This document shows, one piece after another, positions 47,291-61,079 of a stretch of DNA of 64,000 nt. Position 1 is the stretch's first letter; each line of letters begins with the position of its first letter. The notes under the pieces were generated by a model that was given only the letters and a program-made list of their open reading frames with translations, searched no databases and was not told the DNA's origin. This DNA is from Neurospora tetrasperma FGSC 2508 (lineage: Eukaryota; Ascomycota; Sordariomycetes; Sordariales; Sordariaceae): positions 8,013,566-8,077,565 of the forward strand of contig NW_009799179.1 in the NCBI RefSeq assembly GCF_000213175.1, written 5' to 3'. The position numbers were made by a program, and so were the translations under genes.

Positions 47291-47399
47291 TATCCCCCTT
47301 ATATTAAGTTCTATCTCCTTTTATTTAGATAGAGCCTACAGCCTCGAATATAGCAATATTAAATATTAATAGCTAGAATAGTAGAGTTTAGTCTACCTA

Positions 47400-49500
47400 T
47401 AAATACTAACGAAGAAATAGTATTTACCTCCTCTTTCTAGGATGCCCCTTCGGACTCTATAAATACTACCAGTATTACCCTTAAGCCCGACCCTAAGAAG
47501 AGTATTACCGGCCTTATTACAACTATTATTAATACCTTTAATATTAATAATTTAAATTTTATAAGGGTTCTCCGCTCTATAGCTACGAACCCCACCTCGA
47601 ACCGCTCCCTTGTACTAAAACCGAACCTTCACTTCTCCCTAATTATAGCTAATACTATTAATAATACCGATAATAGTAATAATAATAGATATATATATAA
47701 TCGGAAGCCCTTAACTCTCCCTATTTAAAATAGCTAATAATTAACCTTCTTATTATACTATACGCTACTAATTAAAATATATAATACTAATAATAAAGCG
47801 GGTTTCTGTATAAATAAAAACGCCGTCTAAATAGAGATTTTAGGTACTCTACCCAATACTAAGAGAAAGAAATTAGAAGGGTTTTAAACTACATATATAA
47901 TTAATAATAATATAGACCCCAAACTCCTACTAGCGTAAGTTAACCGTCTCTTTAGTATATACTACCTCCGTAATACAGTTTTTGCCCGGCTATACGCTAT
48001 AAAGCAATATAATAATTAAACCTTCTTATCCTTCTATATAAATTAAAAAAACGAACTCTTTAAAATTAGAAGCGTAACCTAGAATAATAAATCTAAACTT
48101 AGCATCTTAAATAACGCCTTTAATATTAAATTTATAGACACAACCTTTATAATTATACTCCTAAATAATTATAATAAATATATTAAAGTATTTTAAATTA
48201 ACACTATATATTATAAGCGTATAAAAGTATTTAAACTATTAAAGTAATAGAATAATAGACGCTAGGGTAGAGGGAAGAATTAAAACTCTAGTTACGCCCC
48301 TAACTAATTCTTCTCTAAACTTTTAAGGACTTAATTTATAGCCCTACAAAATAATTATACCCTTACGAACAATCCTAATTTATCCTCTACTGAACTAAGT
48401 ATAAAGGACGCTAATAGTAATATAAATATATTTATAAGTAGAATAGCCGCCGGCCCTACTTGTAATTATAGCAGCGGTCGAGGAGGTAAAAGTAATAGCC
48501 CTATCCGCTATATTAAATAGGTCTCTAATAAAGAATACTAAAAGTATAGGGAGAATAATCTCTATATAAAATACGGTATTTCCGACTATTATATAATATA
48601 TTACTTATATTTACCGATTATAAACCCTAAAAATAAAATTAGTATTAATTCGACTAAGACCGCCGCGGCCCCTTCTATATTAAAAGAAGAAGAATAATAC
48701 GAATCTATAGCAAAGGATTAGGAAAAAGAGTAATTCTAATGTGTAATCGGGCGTTAGAGTCCTTAGAAGTATTAAGTAATAAGGTAGAAAACTTTAAATT
48801 AGAAAATAAATTAGAAATTAAATTTATTTTAATTCTATTTATTATTAATAATTATAACCTATTCTATATCTTTATAAATGAAAGTTGTTAATATTATATT
48901 ATAATTAGTAAAAAGGTCGTTTAAAACCTCGGGATTCCTATAATTCCCATCCCTACTCGCTAAGTAAAGGATATATTTATAATTATAAAAGGCGCCGCTA
49001 TTAAGAACCTCGCTTAATTTATTATAAAAGTTAACGGCTATATTAAACTAATAGTAGTATATATTATCCCTAAACTCGAATACCCCCTAATCCTAAACAA
49101 ACTATAGCTTACTACCTATAGAGCCTACTTAATCCCTTATAAAAAGCGCCTTTATATAAGAATAGTAAATAATTAAATTCCCTACATTAGAGGCAAAGAG
49201 AAAGAGGAGACGCCGTTTATTAAAGAAGTAAAATCTATTATATATATAATAATTATTATATTTATAGGGATTATTAACCGTATATATAAAGAATATAGTA
49301 AAGCTACGGCCGAGGACTACATCTTCGCAATTAACTTTAAAAATATTAAAAAACCCTTACCCCGAAGAAAGTTTATATAAAAGCCCAATTCTAAAAGAAG
49401 ATCCCCAAATAGTTCTACTACCTCCTCCCTCTATAAATAAAAGAAGAAGCCGATAAATTTAACCCTTATATATAACGGGGACAGTACGGTTAATACGGGT
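47400..49500 (+). mobile_element. Retroelement relic: gag with zinc knuckle and aspartic protease
   Basis: Plus-strand reading gives a gag-like region, then at ~48530-48605 a zinc knuckle of CxxCGxxxHxxxxC type in which cysteines read as tyrosine (TGT to TAT). At ~48880-49140 comes a retropepsin-like domain followed by a segment resembling EYPLILxKxWL and LIPYKKRLYI. The frame is broken by many RIP-type stops. Beyond ~49.5 kb nothing readable continues in this direction. Confidence 0.55.
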
Positions 49501-51200
49501 ACTGGTCGTATAGCTTAATTAAGGTTCTATAAAGGAGGAAAAGTCTATTTGAAATACAGATTTACTAGCGCTAAGAGGTTTTTATTAGGGTTGCGCGCTC
49601 TATACTATTATAATTAACGATAGCTCTAATTCTAGAGATTAGAATTTATAACCCGGGCGTTAACCTTATAATATTACCCCCCTCCTTCCCCCTCTCTACC
49701 CTTCTTCTACCTACCTTTATAGTCGGTCTCTAATATATTTATAACTTCTATTTTAATTATTTATTTATCTCCTATACTACCGACCGACGTATTTATACCT
49801 TCTATCTTATATAGTAATTACTATACTAAATAATAATTAATAGTAGGTAATAATAGATAGTAAATAATAGTTTTAATATTTATACTCTTTAAATTTATAT
49901 ATATAATCCCCCTTCCCTTCGCTTTTCAAATTTCTCCCTCTTCTCTTCTTTTCTCTAACGGCGGTTTAATCCTCTAAAATAAATAATATTATCCCCCTCT
50001 TTATTTAATACTAATTTATCTCTCCTAACCCTCTTAATATTCTTAAATATTTTACTATATATTATTCCCTCCTATTAGTTCGGTTTTACTTCTAAATTCT
50101 AATCTTTAAACTCCTTATTCTATTAGGAGTAATCTACTAACTTCCGCCTTTATCTACCCTAATACTTCGTCCGCCGGCCCCCCTTCCGCTCATTTTAATA
50201 TTTTGCCCCCCGGCTTTCTCTCCTATAATTCTTCTTTACTAATACCAGCCCCTTTAATACCCCCTCCCTAAACCTTAGTACGTCCCCCTCCTTTAGCCGC
50301 TACCCCTAGCCTTTATTATATAGCTACTATTACTATTGTAACCCCTTTAAATTCGCGCCCTATAAAGAAATACTAGGGCGAGGTTAAGTTTTTTTTTTTT
50401 TTTTTTTTTTTATATCCCATTCTCTTAAAATCTCTTCTCCGACGTCGAATTATTATTAACCTTCTTACTATAATCTAATTACAAGGAATCTACTATCCCT
50501 TATATTATATATTTAAATATAAAATAGATTTATTTTATAATATCTAATTGTATTATATATATTAATTATTATAATAATAGTAAGTAGTACGATTAGGTAT
50601 TACTTATAATTATATATACGATTATTATTTAAGAGGCGGCGTCCGGCGCTACGGTTAAAATAGCGGTAAGAGAGAACTTAAATTAGTATATAAATATTTA
50701 AAGAAATATTACTAAATTATATAAGAAGGGATTTATCGACCGGTATATTACTTTTACCTTTTTTTTTTATTTCCCCTCCTATTTAAAAAATTTTAGTACT
50801 AACCTCTCCTTTTTTTTTCTTTTTAACTACGAATATTTATACTATACCAAAGTAATTTCCCCCCCTCCCTTCCTCCCTTCTATTAATAGCGCCCCCTCCC
50901 TATAAATTATATATAATTTAGGATAAGGTGGCGGTATTAGAGGTAAAGTTGGATATTATAGAATCGGAAAATAATTATAAGAGAAAGACTTAAAAAAAGT
51001 CGAAAAATTCAAAATTAATATCGCTCCTTTCCTTCCCTTTTATAACCGATACTATCATTTTTTATATTTAATAATAAAATATTTAATTAGACCATCGTTA
51101 GTAATTGCTAGGCTATATTTAGTTTCGAAGCAGTTTAATATTATATTATTAACTATTATTTATAAAGGGTTTTTAAATTTATTCTACCTATCCTACCTAT
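49501..51200. other. Unresolved AT-rich relic DNA
   Basis: No protein motif could be read in either strand. It contains pyrimidine-rich tracts (~49675-49715, 49905-49960) and a 23-nt T-run. It may be LTR or UTR debris. Confidence 0.4.
50389..50411. repeat. Poly(T) tract of 23 nt
   Basis: An uninterrupted run of T. It could be the poly(A) end of a retroposed element on the minus strand or simple slippage; no target duplication was recognised. Confidence 0.85.
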
Positions 51201-51970
51201 TTTATCAATACTTTTCTATACTTTTTCTTCGTTTAGTAATATAAAATTTTATTTATAAAATATTCTTTTTCGCTATTAATTATAATAATTAGGGATTAGG
51301 GGTTAGTAACGATTTACCCTAGTAGGGGATTATTCCGAATATATTATAGGAAATTTATATAGAACTTATTAAAGACCTTAGTAGTAAAATTAGTAAATTC
51401 TATAATATATAGGCTAAGAATTTTTAAAACTATATATTTAGCGTATATTTAATTTAACTTCGTTTTAGGACGTTCGGTTCTAAAGTTTTTAAAATTCAAT
51501 TATACTTTATCCCCCTCTTTAAAGACTTTGGTTAATTACTTCTTATAGTTTATAAAGTACTTTTACTCCTATATTAAAATAATTATTATTACTTAGTAAA
51601 GATCTATAATTTATTATAGCCGTATAATAAAACCTTCCGCTTTCTTTTACGGATTTATAAGTTCGGTTCCCGTAAGTTAAATAATAATTACTATAGGAGA
51701 TTATAAATAATAGTTATAGATAATAAAGAACGGAGATATTCCAATTATAATTTTTATTCGGCTATTAATTATTAATTATATAGCGGGGTATTAATAATCC
51801 TAATTATTCTACGTATAATTTATAAAGACTTTTAAAAATATTTACACTTTTTAATTTATATATTCTAGCCCGTCGTCGGTTTGGGGGTAAAATATTATAT
51901 TTAATTACTATTCTACTCTAAGGAAGTTATAAAGGTATTTTTAGAAGTTATTAGTCTAATTAGGACCTCT
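51200..51970 (-). mobile_element. Ty3/gypsy integrase C-terminal relic
   Basis: Minus-strand reading at ~51530-51300 gives a segment starting GDKV and containing RTERPKTKLN, then YIVLKILSLY, NKFYINFL and NPLLG. This matches the conserved end of gypsy integrases (GDKVWL... RTERPSKKLD... FHVSLLRP). The rest of the element would lie to the right, where the LINE begins, so it is truncated or interrupted. Confidence 0.6.
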
Positions 51971-52029
51971 ATTATTAATAATAAAAAAACGACGCCGAAA
52001 CCGGAAATGCTAATTTCTAGTCGAGGAGT

Positions 52030-55000
52030 GCTCCAAAACGAAAATTGACAACAGTAATCGATTCAAGAGGGTCGTTTACGTCCTTTATAATATCCTACAA
52101 CGAATATAGCGATAGCGTTGTATTATTATTGCTAATAGTTATTAATAGTGGTACTTATAGATTTAAAAATAGTATTTATAACCCGCTCGTAGAAATTTTA
52201 ATATATAACGACCCCGAAGCCGTACTTACTATAAAGACTTTAAATAAAATAGAAGAAGACAATAAAATATTAAAGAAGTTTATTATTAAAGTAAATAAAT
52301 TTATAAATTATAATATTATTTCGACCGAAGATTAATATTAGGTTCGAAAATTATTTTTCGAGTTTACGAAGGTATATGTTAGAAAAAGTGGGTTTATACG
52401 ATCCGAAGTTAATAAAGTTAGAACTAATTAGTTTATTACTAAGAAGGATTTTAATAATTTAAAGAAGGATATTTTAAAAGAAATTAAAAAAGGTATTTAA
52501 GAGGCGCCGAAGCATTAGGCTAATATTATAGTAAAAGTTATTCCGAATAAGATTAGTATTACCCTTTAATAATTATTTATTATTATTATTATTAAAAAGT
52601 TTATTTTTTTAAATTTTAAATAATAGTTTATAATTAAGGGAGTGACGATTATTGCCGAGTTTGTAAATTATTCGAATAAAGATACGAAGATGGCCTTAGT
52701 AATAAATTTGGGAAAGAAGAAACCCGGCTTAATAATTTGTACGGCTATTAGAATATTAACGATAGGAGATTACGTAATTGTATTCAATAAGTTTACATAC
52801 GATTAATATTAGTAAAATTAAATATAAGTTAAAAAAGTCTTCGGTTCGGATATTTTTATTACTATAAATATTATAGGCGTTTTAGTCCGGGGTATATTTT
52901 AAAATAGCATTAATAATTATATTATATTAGAGATTATATTAAATATAGCGAAGGAAAGAAATAAGGAGGTAGCTATTATTAAAGTTCGGTTATAGAAGAG
53001 AAGGGATGGAGAAAGTAAAGGCCTATTTTTAATAGAAGTCGCTACTTTATTAGTAGTATACTTCCTTTAGGATAATTTCTTCCTTTAGGACGGCGGTATA
53101 TATTTATACGAACCGTTTTAAATTTGAATAATATTTAATAATACTATAAATATCAAGGAATTAAATATATAGCGAAATTCTATTATTAGGAAGATATTTA
53201 TACCTATTATAGCGAAGTTAAATACGAAGGAAATTATTTTAATAAAATAAATTATACTTTTAATAAGAATAGGTTATTCGTTTATTATAAATTATATAAG
53301 AAGAAGGGTTACTTTATATATAATTATAAAAAATACCCTATTTTTTGGAAGGTTATTATAAAAGCGTCCGTTGCGTACGTTAAAAAACTATAGGTATTCG
53401 CCTCTTATAAGAATCCGGTTAGAAAAGTATTAGAATTAATAATAAAAATTACAGATAAGGGCGTTTTGCCGGACGCCCCTCCTAACTCCCGTATTATTAC
53501 TATTTTGGAAAAATAAATTGGAAGAGGTATAAAAAGAGGATAGTTAAAAAAAGTTATTAGCCTAACCTCCTAATTAAAATTTTTAACCCCGTAGGGTCTA
53601 ATAGATATATATTATTTATATTCGTAGAATATAGGGGGGAATTAATTATATAGTAGTAACAGCGCCTATATAGTTATAACCCCCCTTAGGGAAGTAATAC
53701 CCTTATTTTCTATTATAGGATTAGAAAGAACCCTATTTTAGGGTAATTAATAGTTTAATTAAAAATACTCTATTAAAATATAGGGAAATTATATAAGAAA
53801 GGGAAGTTTCTATTCGAATAAGAGGAGACTTATAATATTGTAGCGATTTAGGAGTTAAGTAGTAATTTAAATAGGGATATTTACTATTTTAGGGGCGGGA
53901 AGTATTTTAGGGTCGATTATTTAGAGAAAGGGAAAGCGGTAATATATATAAATAAGAAGTAGAATTTAAAGGATTTTAATTTTTAAATTAGTAAGGATTA
54001 GATTATAATAATATTTAAAAATTTAAAGGATTTAACGACCGTTTATTCTATTCATTCCTTTATTTTAATATAAAGAACGTTAAAATATTAATAAGGGTTA
54101 CCGCTCTTCAAATTCCTCAAAATTGGGCCCTTAGTAGGAAATTAAATTATAATTAGAAATTTTAACCTTTATTATCCCGATTAGAATTTAAAAAATAGGA
54201 TTAATTTAGGGGTTATCCGCTTCCTTATATAGGTATAACGCTAGAGATTTAATTTATTTACCCCCTATAGAGAATTAATAAGGTTCGGGAATATAATATA
54301 AAGTAAAAGAAATAGAACGATTAATTATATATAATTTTTACCTAGGATTAAAATTGAATATTAGGGAGTATAGCGGTATAAGTAAATTAATTCGGACTAT
54401 TACCCTTAGAAAGTTTAAATTTAAATAGGAAGAAGGAGTAGGAAAGTAGAAGAGGAAGGAGAATATAATCAGAGTCTTATAAATATAATAAAGGTAAAGA
54501 AGGCGGCGGAAAAACGAATTTCGGTCCCGGAGAGGATTAATATAGTAGAAAATTTCGAGTTAGCCTTTTGTAAATTTAATAGAGAATTTATAAGTATTGC
54601 GGAAGAATTCGTTTTATATTAAAAGAAAGGTCGAAGGAAGAAAGCGAATTAGTAGATATTAGGATATAAAACGATTATAAAGAAAGTACGGCGGATATAT
54701 TAGATATAATTTAGATATTAGACGGTATTAAATTAGAAGGATTTTTTTAAAGTAATAATAAAAAAGAAAAGGATAATTTCGAAAGTATAGCGAACTATAT
54801 AGTACGAGGGTATTATAGAGATTTTAAAGAATTTAAATCGATTTTGGCTATTAGAGAGATAGGTTTAGATTAAAAGTTATTAATTAATAGATCCGTTTAA
54901 ATTACTAACCTTTTAAACTTACGAAGGGGTAGTAGAAATTGGAAATTATAATAGTAAGGCCGAAATTTTTACCGATTATTTTTTCCTAAAGGTAAATATT

Positions 55001-55322
55001 TTAATAAATTATTTATTAAATTGGATTAAACTATTAAATAGCGTTAACCTAATAGTTATTAGCGAACTAATTACTAAGGAGGATATTTAAAACGTACTTT
55101 CTTAAATAGCATTTAATAAAGCCCCAGGCGTTAATTAATATTTAAATAGATTTTTAAAGTTATATAAATAATTATTTCGGTAGGTTATAATATATTTAGT
55201 ATCCGCTAGTTTCCGGTTCAGGTATTTTTTATAATAGTTTAAGGATATAAAAATAATTATTTTTAAAAAGGTTAGGAAGAGTATTGTTTAATAAAAGCTA
55301 ACGGGCGTATAGAAGTTTATAT
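52030..55322 (+). mobile_element. LINE (non-LTR) retrotransposon, 5' part
   Basis: The 5' part of an APE-type LINE. ORF1 (gag-like) runs from ~52045, where 96 codons are still open (52045-52335, from TTG), to ~53.5 kb, with blocks such as KKVFGSDIFITINIIGVLVRGIF. ORF2 begins with an endonuclease; at ~54140-54330 the plus strand reads a segment equivalent to the GDFNxHxxxW motif and an INHIW-like block. Reverse transcriptase starts ~54.9 kb (NKAPGVDQY, then KKVRKSI). It stops abruptly at 55322, where the gypsy element is inserted. Confidence 0.7.
55318..55322. repeat. Target-site duplication, left copy (TATAT)
   Basis: The five bases before the left LTR equal the five bases after the right LTR (61080-61084). 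Confidence 0.65.
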
Positions 55323-55555
55323 TATTACGGGGTAAGGGCACCATTAGGGGTAAGCTACAATATTCGTTATTGTACGAAGGAAGCAAGAGGAGAGTGTGCG
55401 CCAGCCTAGGCTTATAAGTAGGGTTGTATAGCCCAGTAGAGTGGGTTATACAGAGCCTTAATACCCGGGCCGGTACCAGTACTATAGTAAGGTATAGAGT
55501 ACGTAATCTGCTGTGCTATAGCCTAGTATAGGGTATATAATCTAGCCCTATAATA
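55323..55555 (-). repeat. LTR, left copy (3' LTR of the minus-strand gypsy)
   Basis: 233 nt, matching 60847-61079 end to end with the same length. Its termini read TATTACGG... and ...CTATAATA, RIP-altered forms of TGTTAC...TGACA. Differences from the other copy are almost all transitions. A purine tract on the minus strand (complement of 55558-55569) sits directly inside it, as a polypurine tract should. Confidence 0.85.
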
Positions 55556-58500
55556 CTACCTCCTTCTAAAACGCTCCCTGCTATAGAAATATTATCTAAA
55601 TATATTATTTTGCCTAAAGTGGGGCTTCCTGAATCCTCCGAGGATACGTTTAATTAAATTGCAATAAAAAATCTTAGTGCCCGTACTAAGACGGGAGGTT
55701 GCTTAGCGCTCCAACTCCCGCTTAGGGGTAGAATACTAATTAAAATATTATTAAATCCGACCCTCCCATTGTAAGAGCTATTATTACCCTCAATAATCTA
55801 TTTGTACGTCGGGAAACTAGCCTAATTAGCGTATATAGAGAATTTTAACAACTCTTACTATTACTAGCCCTACTAGGGGTACTATAGGGACGTCCGTAGT
55901 ATAGTAGTATAGAGGACGTTCCTTTTACTATTAGTATAAATATATAGAGAGCTTTCGTGTTTAACTCCTTACTAGTAATTTATTTTTTGTATAAACGCTC
56001 AAATATATATTATTAACGTTTTTTAAATATTTTTTATCTTCCAATTTTGTCCGTTGTAGGTATAGGCCGTCCGGGGGAATAGGAGATGTAAGACTGTTGT
56101 AAGATGTATTATTTCTCGGTACTATTAATAGTTACCCTATAAAAAGGTATATTATAAGATATTCGATTAGGATACACGGAATAAATCGTATTAAACTCCT
56201 TTCTTTTTACTGAATTTAGCCTTTTTATTAGGCGACCTAAATACTTTATTAAAGTGGTTAATATAAGTTTGAATTGGTATTAATATTAAGTATTAATACT
56301 AGTAATATTATAGAAGTTAATAAGTCTAAAGGTAATAAAAACTTCTTCTTTAGTTTACCCTTGGTTTATCTTTTCTTTATTTAAATTAGTAGTAGCAGTA
56401 TATTAGGGTAGGAATTATAATATTTCTAAATAGTATTATTATATCCCTCTAAGTCCCTAGCGGGTTGCTATACTAGTTTATCAATATCCTTCTATTTGAT
56501 TTAATATATTTAACGCCCGTTATTTATTTTGTTATATCCTATAATATTTTTGAATTCCTATTCTTACTATTTATTATCGTTATTATTATTAGTTTTAATT
56601 ATAGACCTTCCCTAGTTGATTAGAATGTTTTGTTCGATATTTCGTTATTTGGGGAGCCTTGCTATTTCCTAAAGTTTAATTATTAGTATGTAGAATACAG
56701 GATTAATTTTTATATTTTTAAGGAATTAGAGTTTAATTTAGTATAAGTTATATTCTAATATTATAAATAGGCCTTCGAATTTAGGAATAAATTTTGCTTA
56801 CAGCCTTCCAGTAATTAGGTTTTTAATATTAAATAATATTTTATCGCCGGGTTTATACTTTAGGGTATCCGTATAGTATTTATTTATTTAGGTTTCATAT
56901 TAGTTTTGGGCTTATTTAAATAGGGTAATAATACCTTCTAGTACGGTTTGAAAGCGGTTAGCTACTTCCGAAATTTTAAAAAATTCCTTCTTCTAGACTT
57001 CTATTAAATTTGGAGGGTGTAGTTTAGATAGCTCTCTACCTATTCGCGGATGAAAACTATAGTTAGTATAGAAAGGATTAACGCTAATTATTTTTAAAAC
57101 AGTATTATTATAAGTAAATTTAATTAAGGGTAACTAATCTACTTAATTATTTTAAACTTAATTAACGTAGAACTTTAGGTACTACTCTATTTCTACGTTA
57201 ATTCGCTTAGTTTACCTATTAGTCTATAAGTAGAAAGTTGATAATAGTTTTATTACTACCCTTAAACGTTCGTATAGGGTTCTCTAAAACATTGAGATAA
57301 ATTGCGAGCTTTTATTTAATACGACGTTGTTCGGTAATTTATATATGCTATATATCTTCTTAATAAACTATTTGACTAATTTGTCCGTTTTTAGTATTTC
57401 TATAGGGATATAATACCTTATTTTAATTAGGCGGTCGACTACAATTGTAATATAGCAGTAAGTTCGGCCCCTTTTAGTATATAGTATTATAGGTATTACG
57501 TAATTAATTGAGATTTGTAATTAGGATTTGAATAGTATTAAAAAAAGCTTTATATAGTTAGTTAACGAATATTTTATTAATTTAATCTTTATATATACTA
57601 AGTAGGCTTTATAAAACTCCTTTACAGATTAATATATTCCAGGCTAGTAGTAAGATTTATTAAATATTTTATACGTTCTTTTACGGCCCAGGTATCTTCC
57701 TAGCCTCGTTATATATATTTTGTAAATTAATTATAGTTGGGTATTTTTATCGCTTAGGTCGATAAGTATTCGTTCTTCGGTATCTTTCCGTTAGTAAATT
57801 CAACCTTATTTTATTAAATATTCTACAAATATAATTTTAAAATGCTTTTTGACTTCCGGGGTCTAGCCCCATTGGCCTTCTTTTTATAGATAAGAGACTA
57901 TTTCCTATATTAGGTTGGATTTAGTATAATTATTATTAATTAAATTATTTATTAACTTCGTTACTTCTATTTTGTAGAGGTTAATATCCTATAAATTTAA
58001 TTGGCCGGTTTAACTTTTGTAGATTTTTTCTATAGCTATTAAGTGTAAGTATATAGTATTTAATATATTTTCGTTTTTAAAGAAGGTTAGATTAAAGTAT
58101 TCTGGGTCGATAAGAGGTTTTTTTTTAGTTAGGAGCCTCTTATTGTCCTTGTCTCGTGGTTTATTTTTTAGTTTTCTACTTAAAGTATCCGGTCTTATAT
58201 TCTCCGGGCCTTTCTTATAGGTAATACGGAAGTTAAAACGGCTAAAGAATTCGGCCTATTATATATATTTTGAAGTAAGTTGCTTAGTAGTTGTAAATAT
58301 CTTAAGATTTTTATAGTCGGTAATAATCTCGACCTACTCCTATATGCCCTCTAGCTTTAGTATTTATTCTTTTAGCGCTTTTATAATAGTTAATAATTCT
58401 TTATTATGAATATTATAATTATATTCTGCTACTATATATTTGGTTGAGAAGTAAATTATTAAGTAAAGGACGCTATTATTTCCCTATTAGGAGAAGGTTC

Positions 58501-60194
58501 CTCTAGATACTTAATTGGAGGCGTTTATTTCGATTATTATTTTCTTCGTCTAGTTATAGATCTTTAGGATTAGTATTATAATAAATATATTTTTTAAATC
58601 TTCGAAAGCCTTCTAGTATTTAATATCTTAATACTAATTAATTATCTTTTTTATTAATTCGTATAATAGTTTAGCTATACGCGAAAAATCTTTAATAAAT
58701 TGTTAATAAAAGTTAGCGAATTTTAGGAAAGATTATAAGGATCTTTTAGATTCGGGTACCTCTTATAAAAATATAGCTTAAACTTTATTTATATCTATCT
58801 CTATACCCCTTAGTATAATAATAAGGTTTAAGTATTTCGTCCTAATAATATAGAATTCGTACTTATTAATATCGACCTATAGGCCCGAACGTTCGAGGCG
58901 ATCTAGTACGTTGGATATATATTTAATATATTCCTCTTCGTTGTCCGAGTAAATTAAGATATTATTTAAGTAAATTGCTGTAAATTTATTTAAAGTATTA
59001 TAAAGAATATTATTTATAAAGTTCTAAAAGGTTATTGGGGCGCCTTGTAAACCGAAAGGGTATATTAGCGATTTATAGAGTCCGAACCTCGTTATAAAAA
59101 TTGTAAATTATTTATAGCCCTTATAAATTTGTATTCGGTTGAATACTATAATTATATTTAGTTTAGTGAAAATTTTCGCTTTATAAATAGTATTTAGCGT
59201 CTCTTTAATTAAAGAAAGGGGATAATATATTTTTAAAGTTGCATTATTAATACTTCGGTAGTCGATATAAATTTATATACTATTGCCTAGCTTCTTTATT
59301 AATAATACCGGGGATGTTGCCGGAAATTAAAATAGCCGGATAAACCCTTACTTAATATTATTATTTAACTATTTTTTAATAACGCTTAATTCTAAGGGGG
59401 AAAATAGTTATAATCGGGTATTAAGTAATTCTACATTAGGGATTAGTTCAATCTTATAATTGTAGGATCGGTATTGTAGGATAATTTTTGCCTCCTTAGG
59501 GTTTATTATATTCTAGTATTTATAATAGTAGGTTAGTATTTTGGTTTTAATTTCTTATTTAGTAGTAAAGGGTTTGTCCGCTTTTTTGTAGAATTTTTTA
59601 GTATCTTCTTCTATAATTTTTACTATAACTTCTCCCGCTTCGCTTTAAAGTACTCTAAGAAAGTGGTTTATAAATTAGGCTTTATATTCCGTACTGTTGC
59701 CTATATAAATATTGTTATATATTTCTTTTATAACCTTTATTTTAGAATTCGTTGGCCCGTTAGTAATTTCTGTTTTTAACTTCCTTAATATTTCGTTAAT
59801 TTCCTTTCTAATCGTTAATACAACTTCGAGGTTTTCAGTTTTAATAGTGAAATTAAAATTGGTAGCGTTTAGTATTATAATATCGTTAGGGTTAATAGGG
59901 ATATTACTAATATTTATAGGTATTATAAATAATAGTGCTAGCGGTTTCCTTTTAGGGTTTTAGGTTCGGATTCGTTTGCTACTAATAGTTCTATTTAGAA
60001 TTAATTTAGGTAGTTTAGTTTATAGCGGTATATTAGGGATTATTATAGTTTGATTACTAGTAGGTAATTAAGTAAATTAGAATTATTTAGGGTTTATACT
60101 ATAGGCTCTAGCGATCTTCTATAACAATCTAGTCTTTTTTTGTTTGAGGGTTTTGCAAATTGGAGATTACTATTACTTAATCTTAATAATTAGT

Positions 60195-60365
60195 TCCTCT
60201 TTGGCCGCTTTATCAGCTTATTCTTCTTTAGCCGCTTTATTAGTTTACTCCTCTTCGGCCGCTTCAACGGCTTATTCCTCTTTAGCCGCCTTATCGGCTT
60301 ACTCCTCTTCGGCCGCCTTAATAGCTTGCTCCTCCTCGGCCGCTTTAATAGTTTACTCGATAACG
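60195..60365 (-). repeat. 30-bp tandem repeats in the gypsy gag
   Basis: Five to six imperfect 30-bp units. On the minus strand each encodes ten residues of the form (A)xKAAEEE-x, with a Gln codon at the unit joint now TAA in several units. They form a charged, helical Ala/Glu/Lys repeat. Confidence 0.75.
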
Positions 60366-60846
60366 CTTTAGATTATAATTTCCTTTAACGCCTTAGGGGT
60401 TTGTATTTGGAAGTCTAGTGTAGTAACGGGTATATAGGTGCTCCTATACTTATGGTTGAATTTAAGCTCCCTTTCCTCCTAATTTATAGATGGGTTGTAT
60501 TGTTAGAACTATAGTAGTCCTAGAATAACGGGGTTCTCTAGGGATAAGGTAAAGATGAGTAGTTCAATTTCCTTACTGTATAGTCCGATTTATATAATAA
60601 TTTTTACAAAGTTGGTTATGTGGGTATTAATATTGCCGTCGGCTAGCCTCAACGGTCTTAGTCGGTCGTCGTAGTAGTTAAGGTTGAGTTTGTACAGTGG
60701 CTACGATAGCTGTTGAAGCCGTTTATAGTATTCTTCTATCCTATAAGGGTTGGACGTTGGATTAGATTAATTAATTACTAGCCCGCTAGTTGCGATAATA
60801 GTTACCTATTGTGCGCGCACAGTGCGATCTTGAAGGTACAATAAAC

Positions 60847-61079
60847 TATTACGGGGTAAGGGCACCGTTAGGAGTAAGTTACAATATTCGTTATTGTACG
60901 AAGGAAGTAAGAGGAGAGTGTGCGCTAGCTTAGGCTTATAAGTAGGGTTGTGTAGCCCGGTAGAGTGGGTTATATAGAGCTTTAATGCCTAGGATAGCAC
61001 TAGTGCTATAGTAAGGTATAGAGTACGTAATCTACTATACTATAGCCTAGTACAGGGTATGTAATCTAGCCCTGTGACA
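60847..61079 (-). repeat. LTR, right copy (5' LTR of the minus-strand gypsy)
   Basis: 233 nt, starts TATTACGG and ends CCTGTGACA. This end is less altered than the left copy's and shows the original TG...CA-type terminus. No convincing tRNA primer site was recognised inside it. Confidence 0.85.

Larger units (their letters stand above)
55323..61079 (-). mobile_element. Ty3/gypsy LTR retrotransposon nested in the LINE
   Basis: A 5.76-kb element with two 233-nt LTRs and a TATAT duplication. On the minus strand the order is gag (~60.8-59.9 kb, with charged repeats), protease region, reverse transcriptase (~59.3-58.8 kb), RNase H (~58.6-58.0 kb) and integrase (~57.8-56.7 kb). This pol order is gypsy type. 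The reverse transcriptase catalytic box at ~58990-58955 reads AIYLNNILIYSDN, i.e. the two catalytic aspartates became asparagine. The integrase core reads VVDRLIKIRYYIP at ~57440. RIP stops are common but fewer than in the surrounding LINE, and TpG/CpA words survive especially in and near the LTRs, which fits later insertion. Confidence 0.85.

Noticed and set aside
52045-52335. 96-codon open frame in the RIP island as a living gene
   Set aside because: It is the less-mutated start of the LINE ORF1 relic, begins with TTG, and is followed by stops in the same frame.
59712-60371. Plus-strand open frames of 83 and 75 codons in the gypsy element
   Set aside because: They are antisense to minus-strand gag and protease coding sequence; the second is only the reverse reading of the 30-bp repeats.
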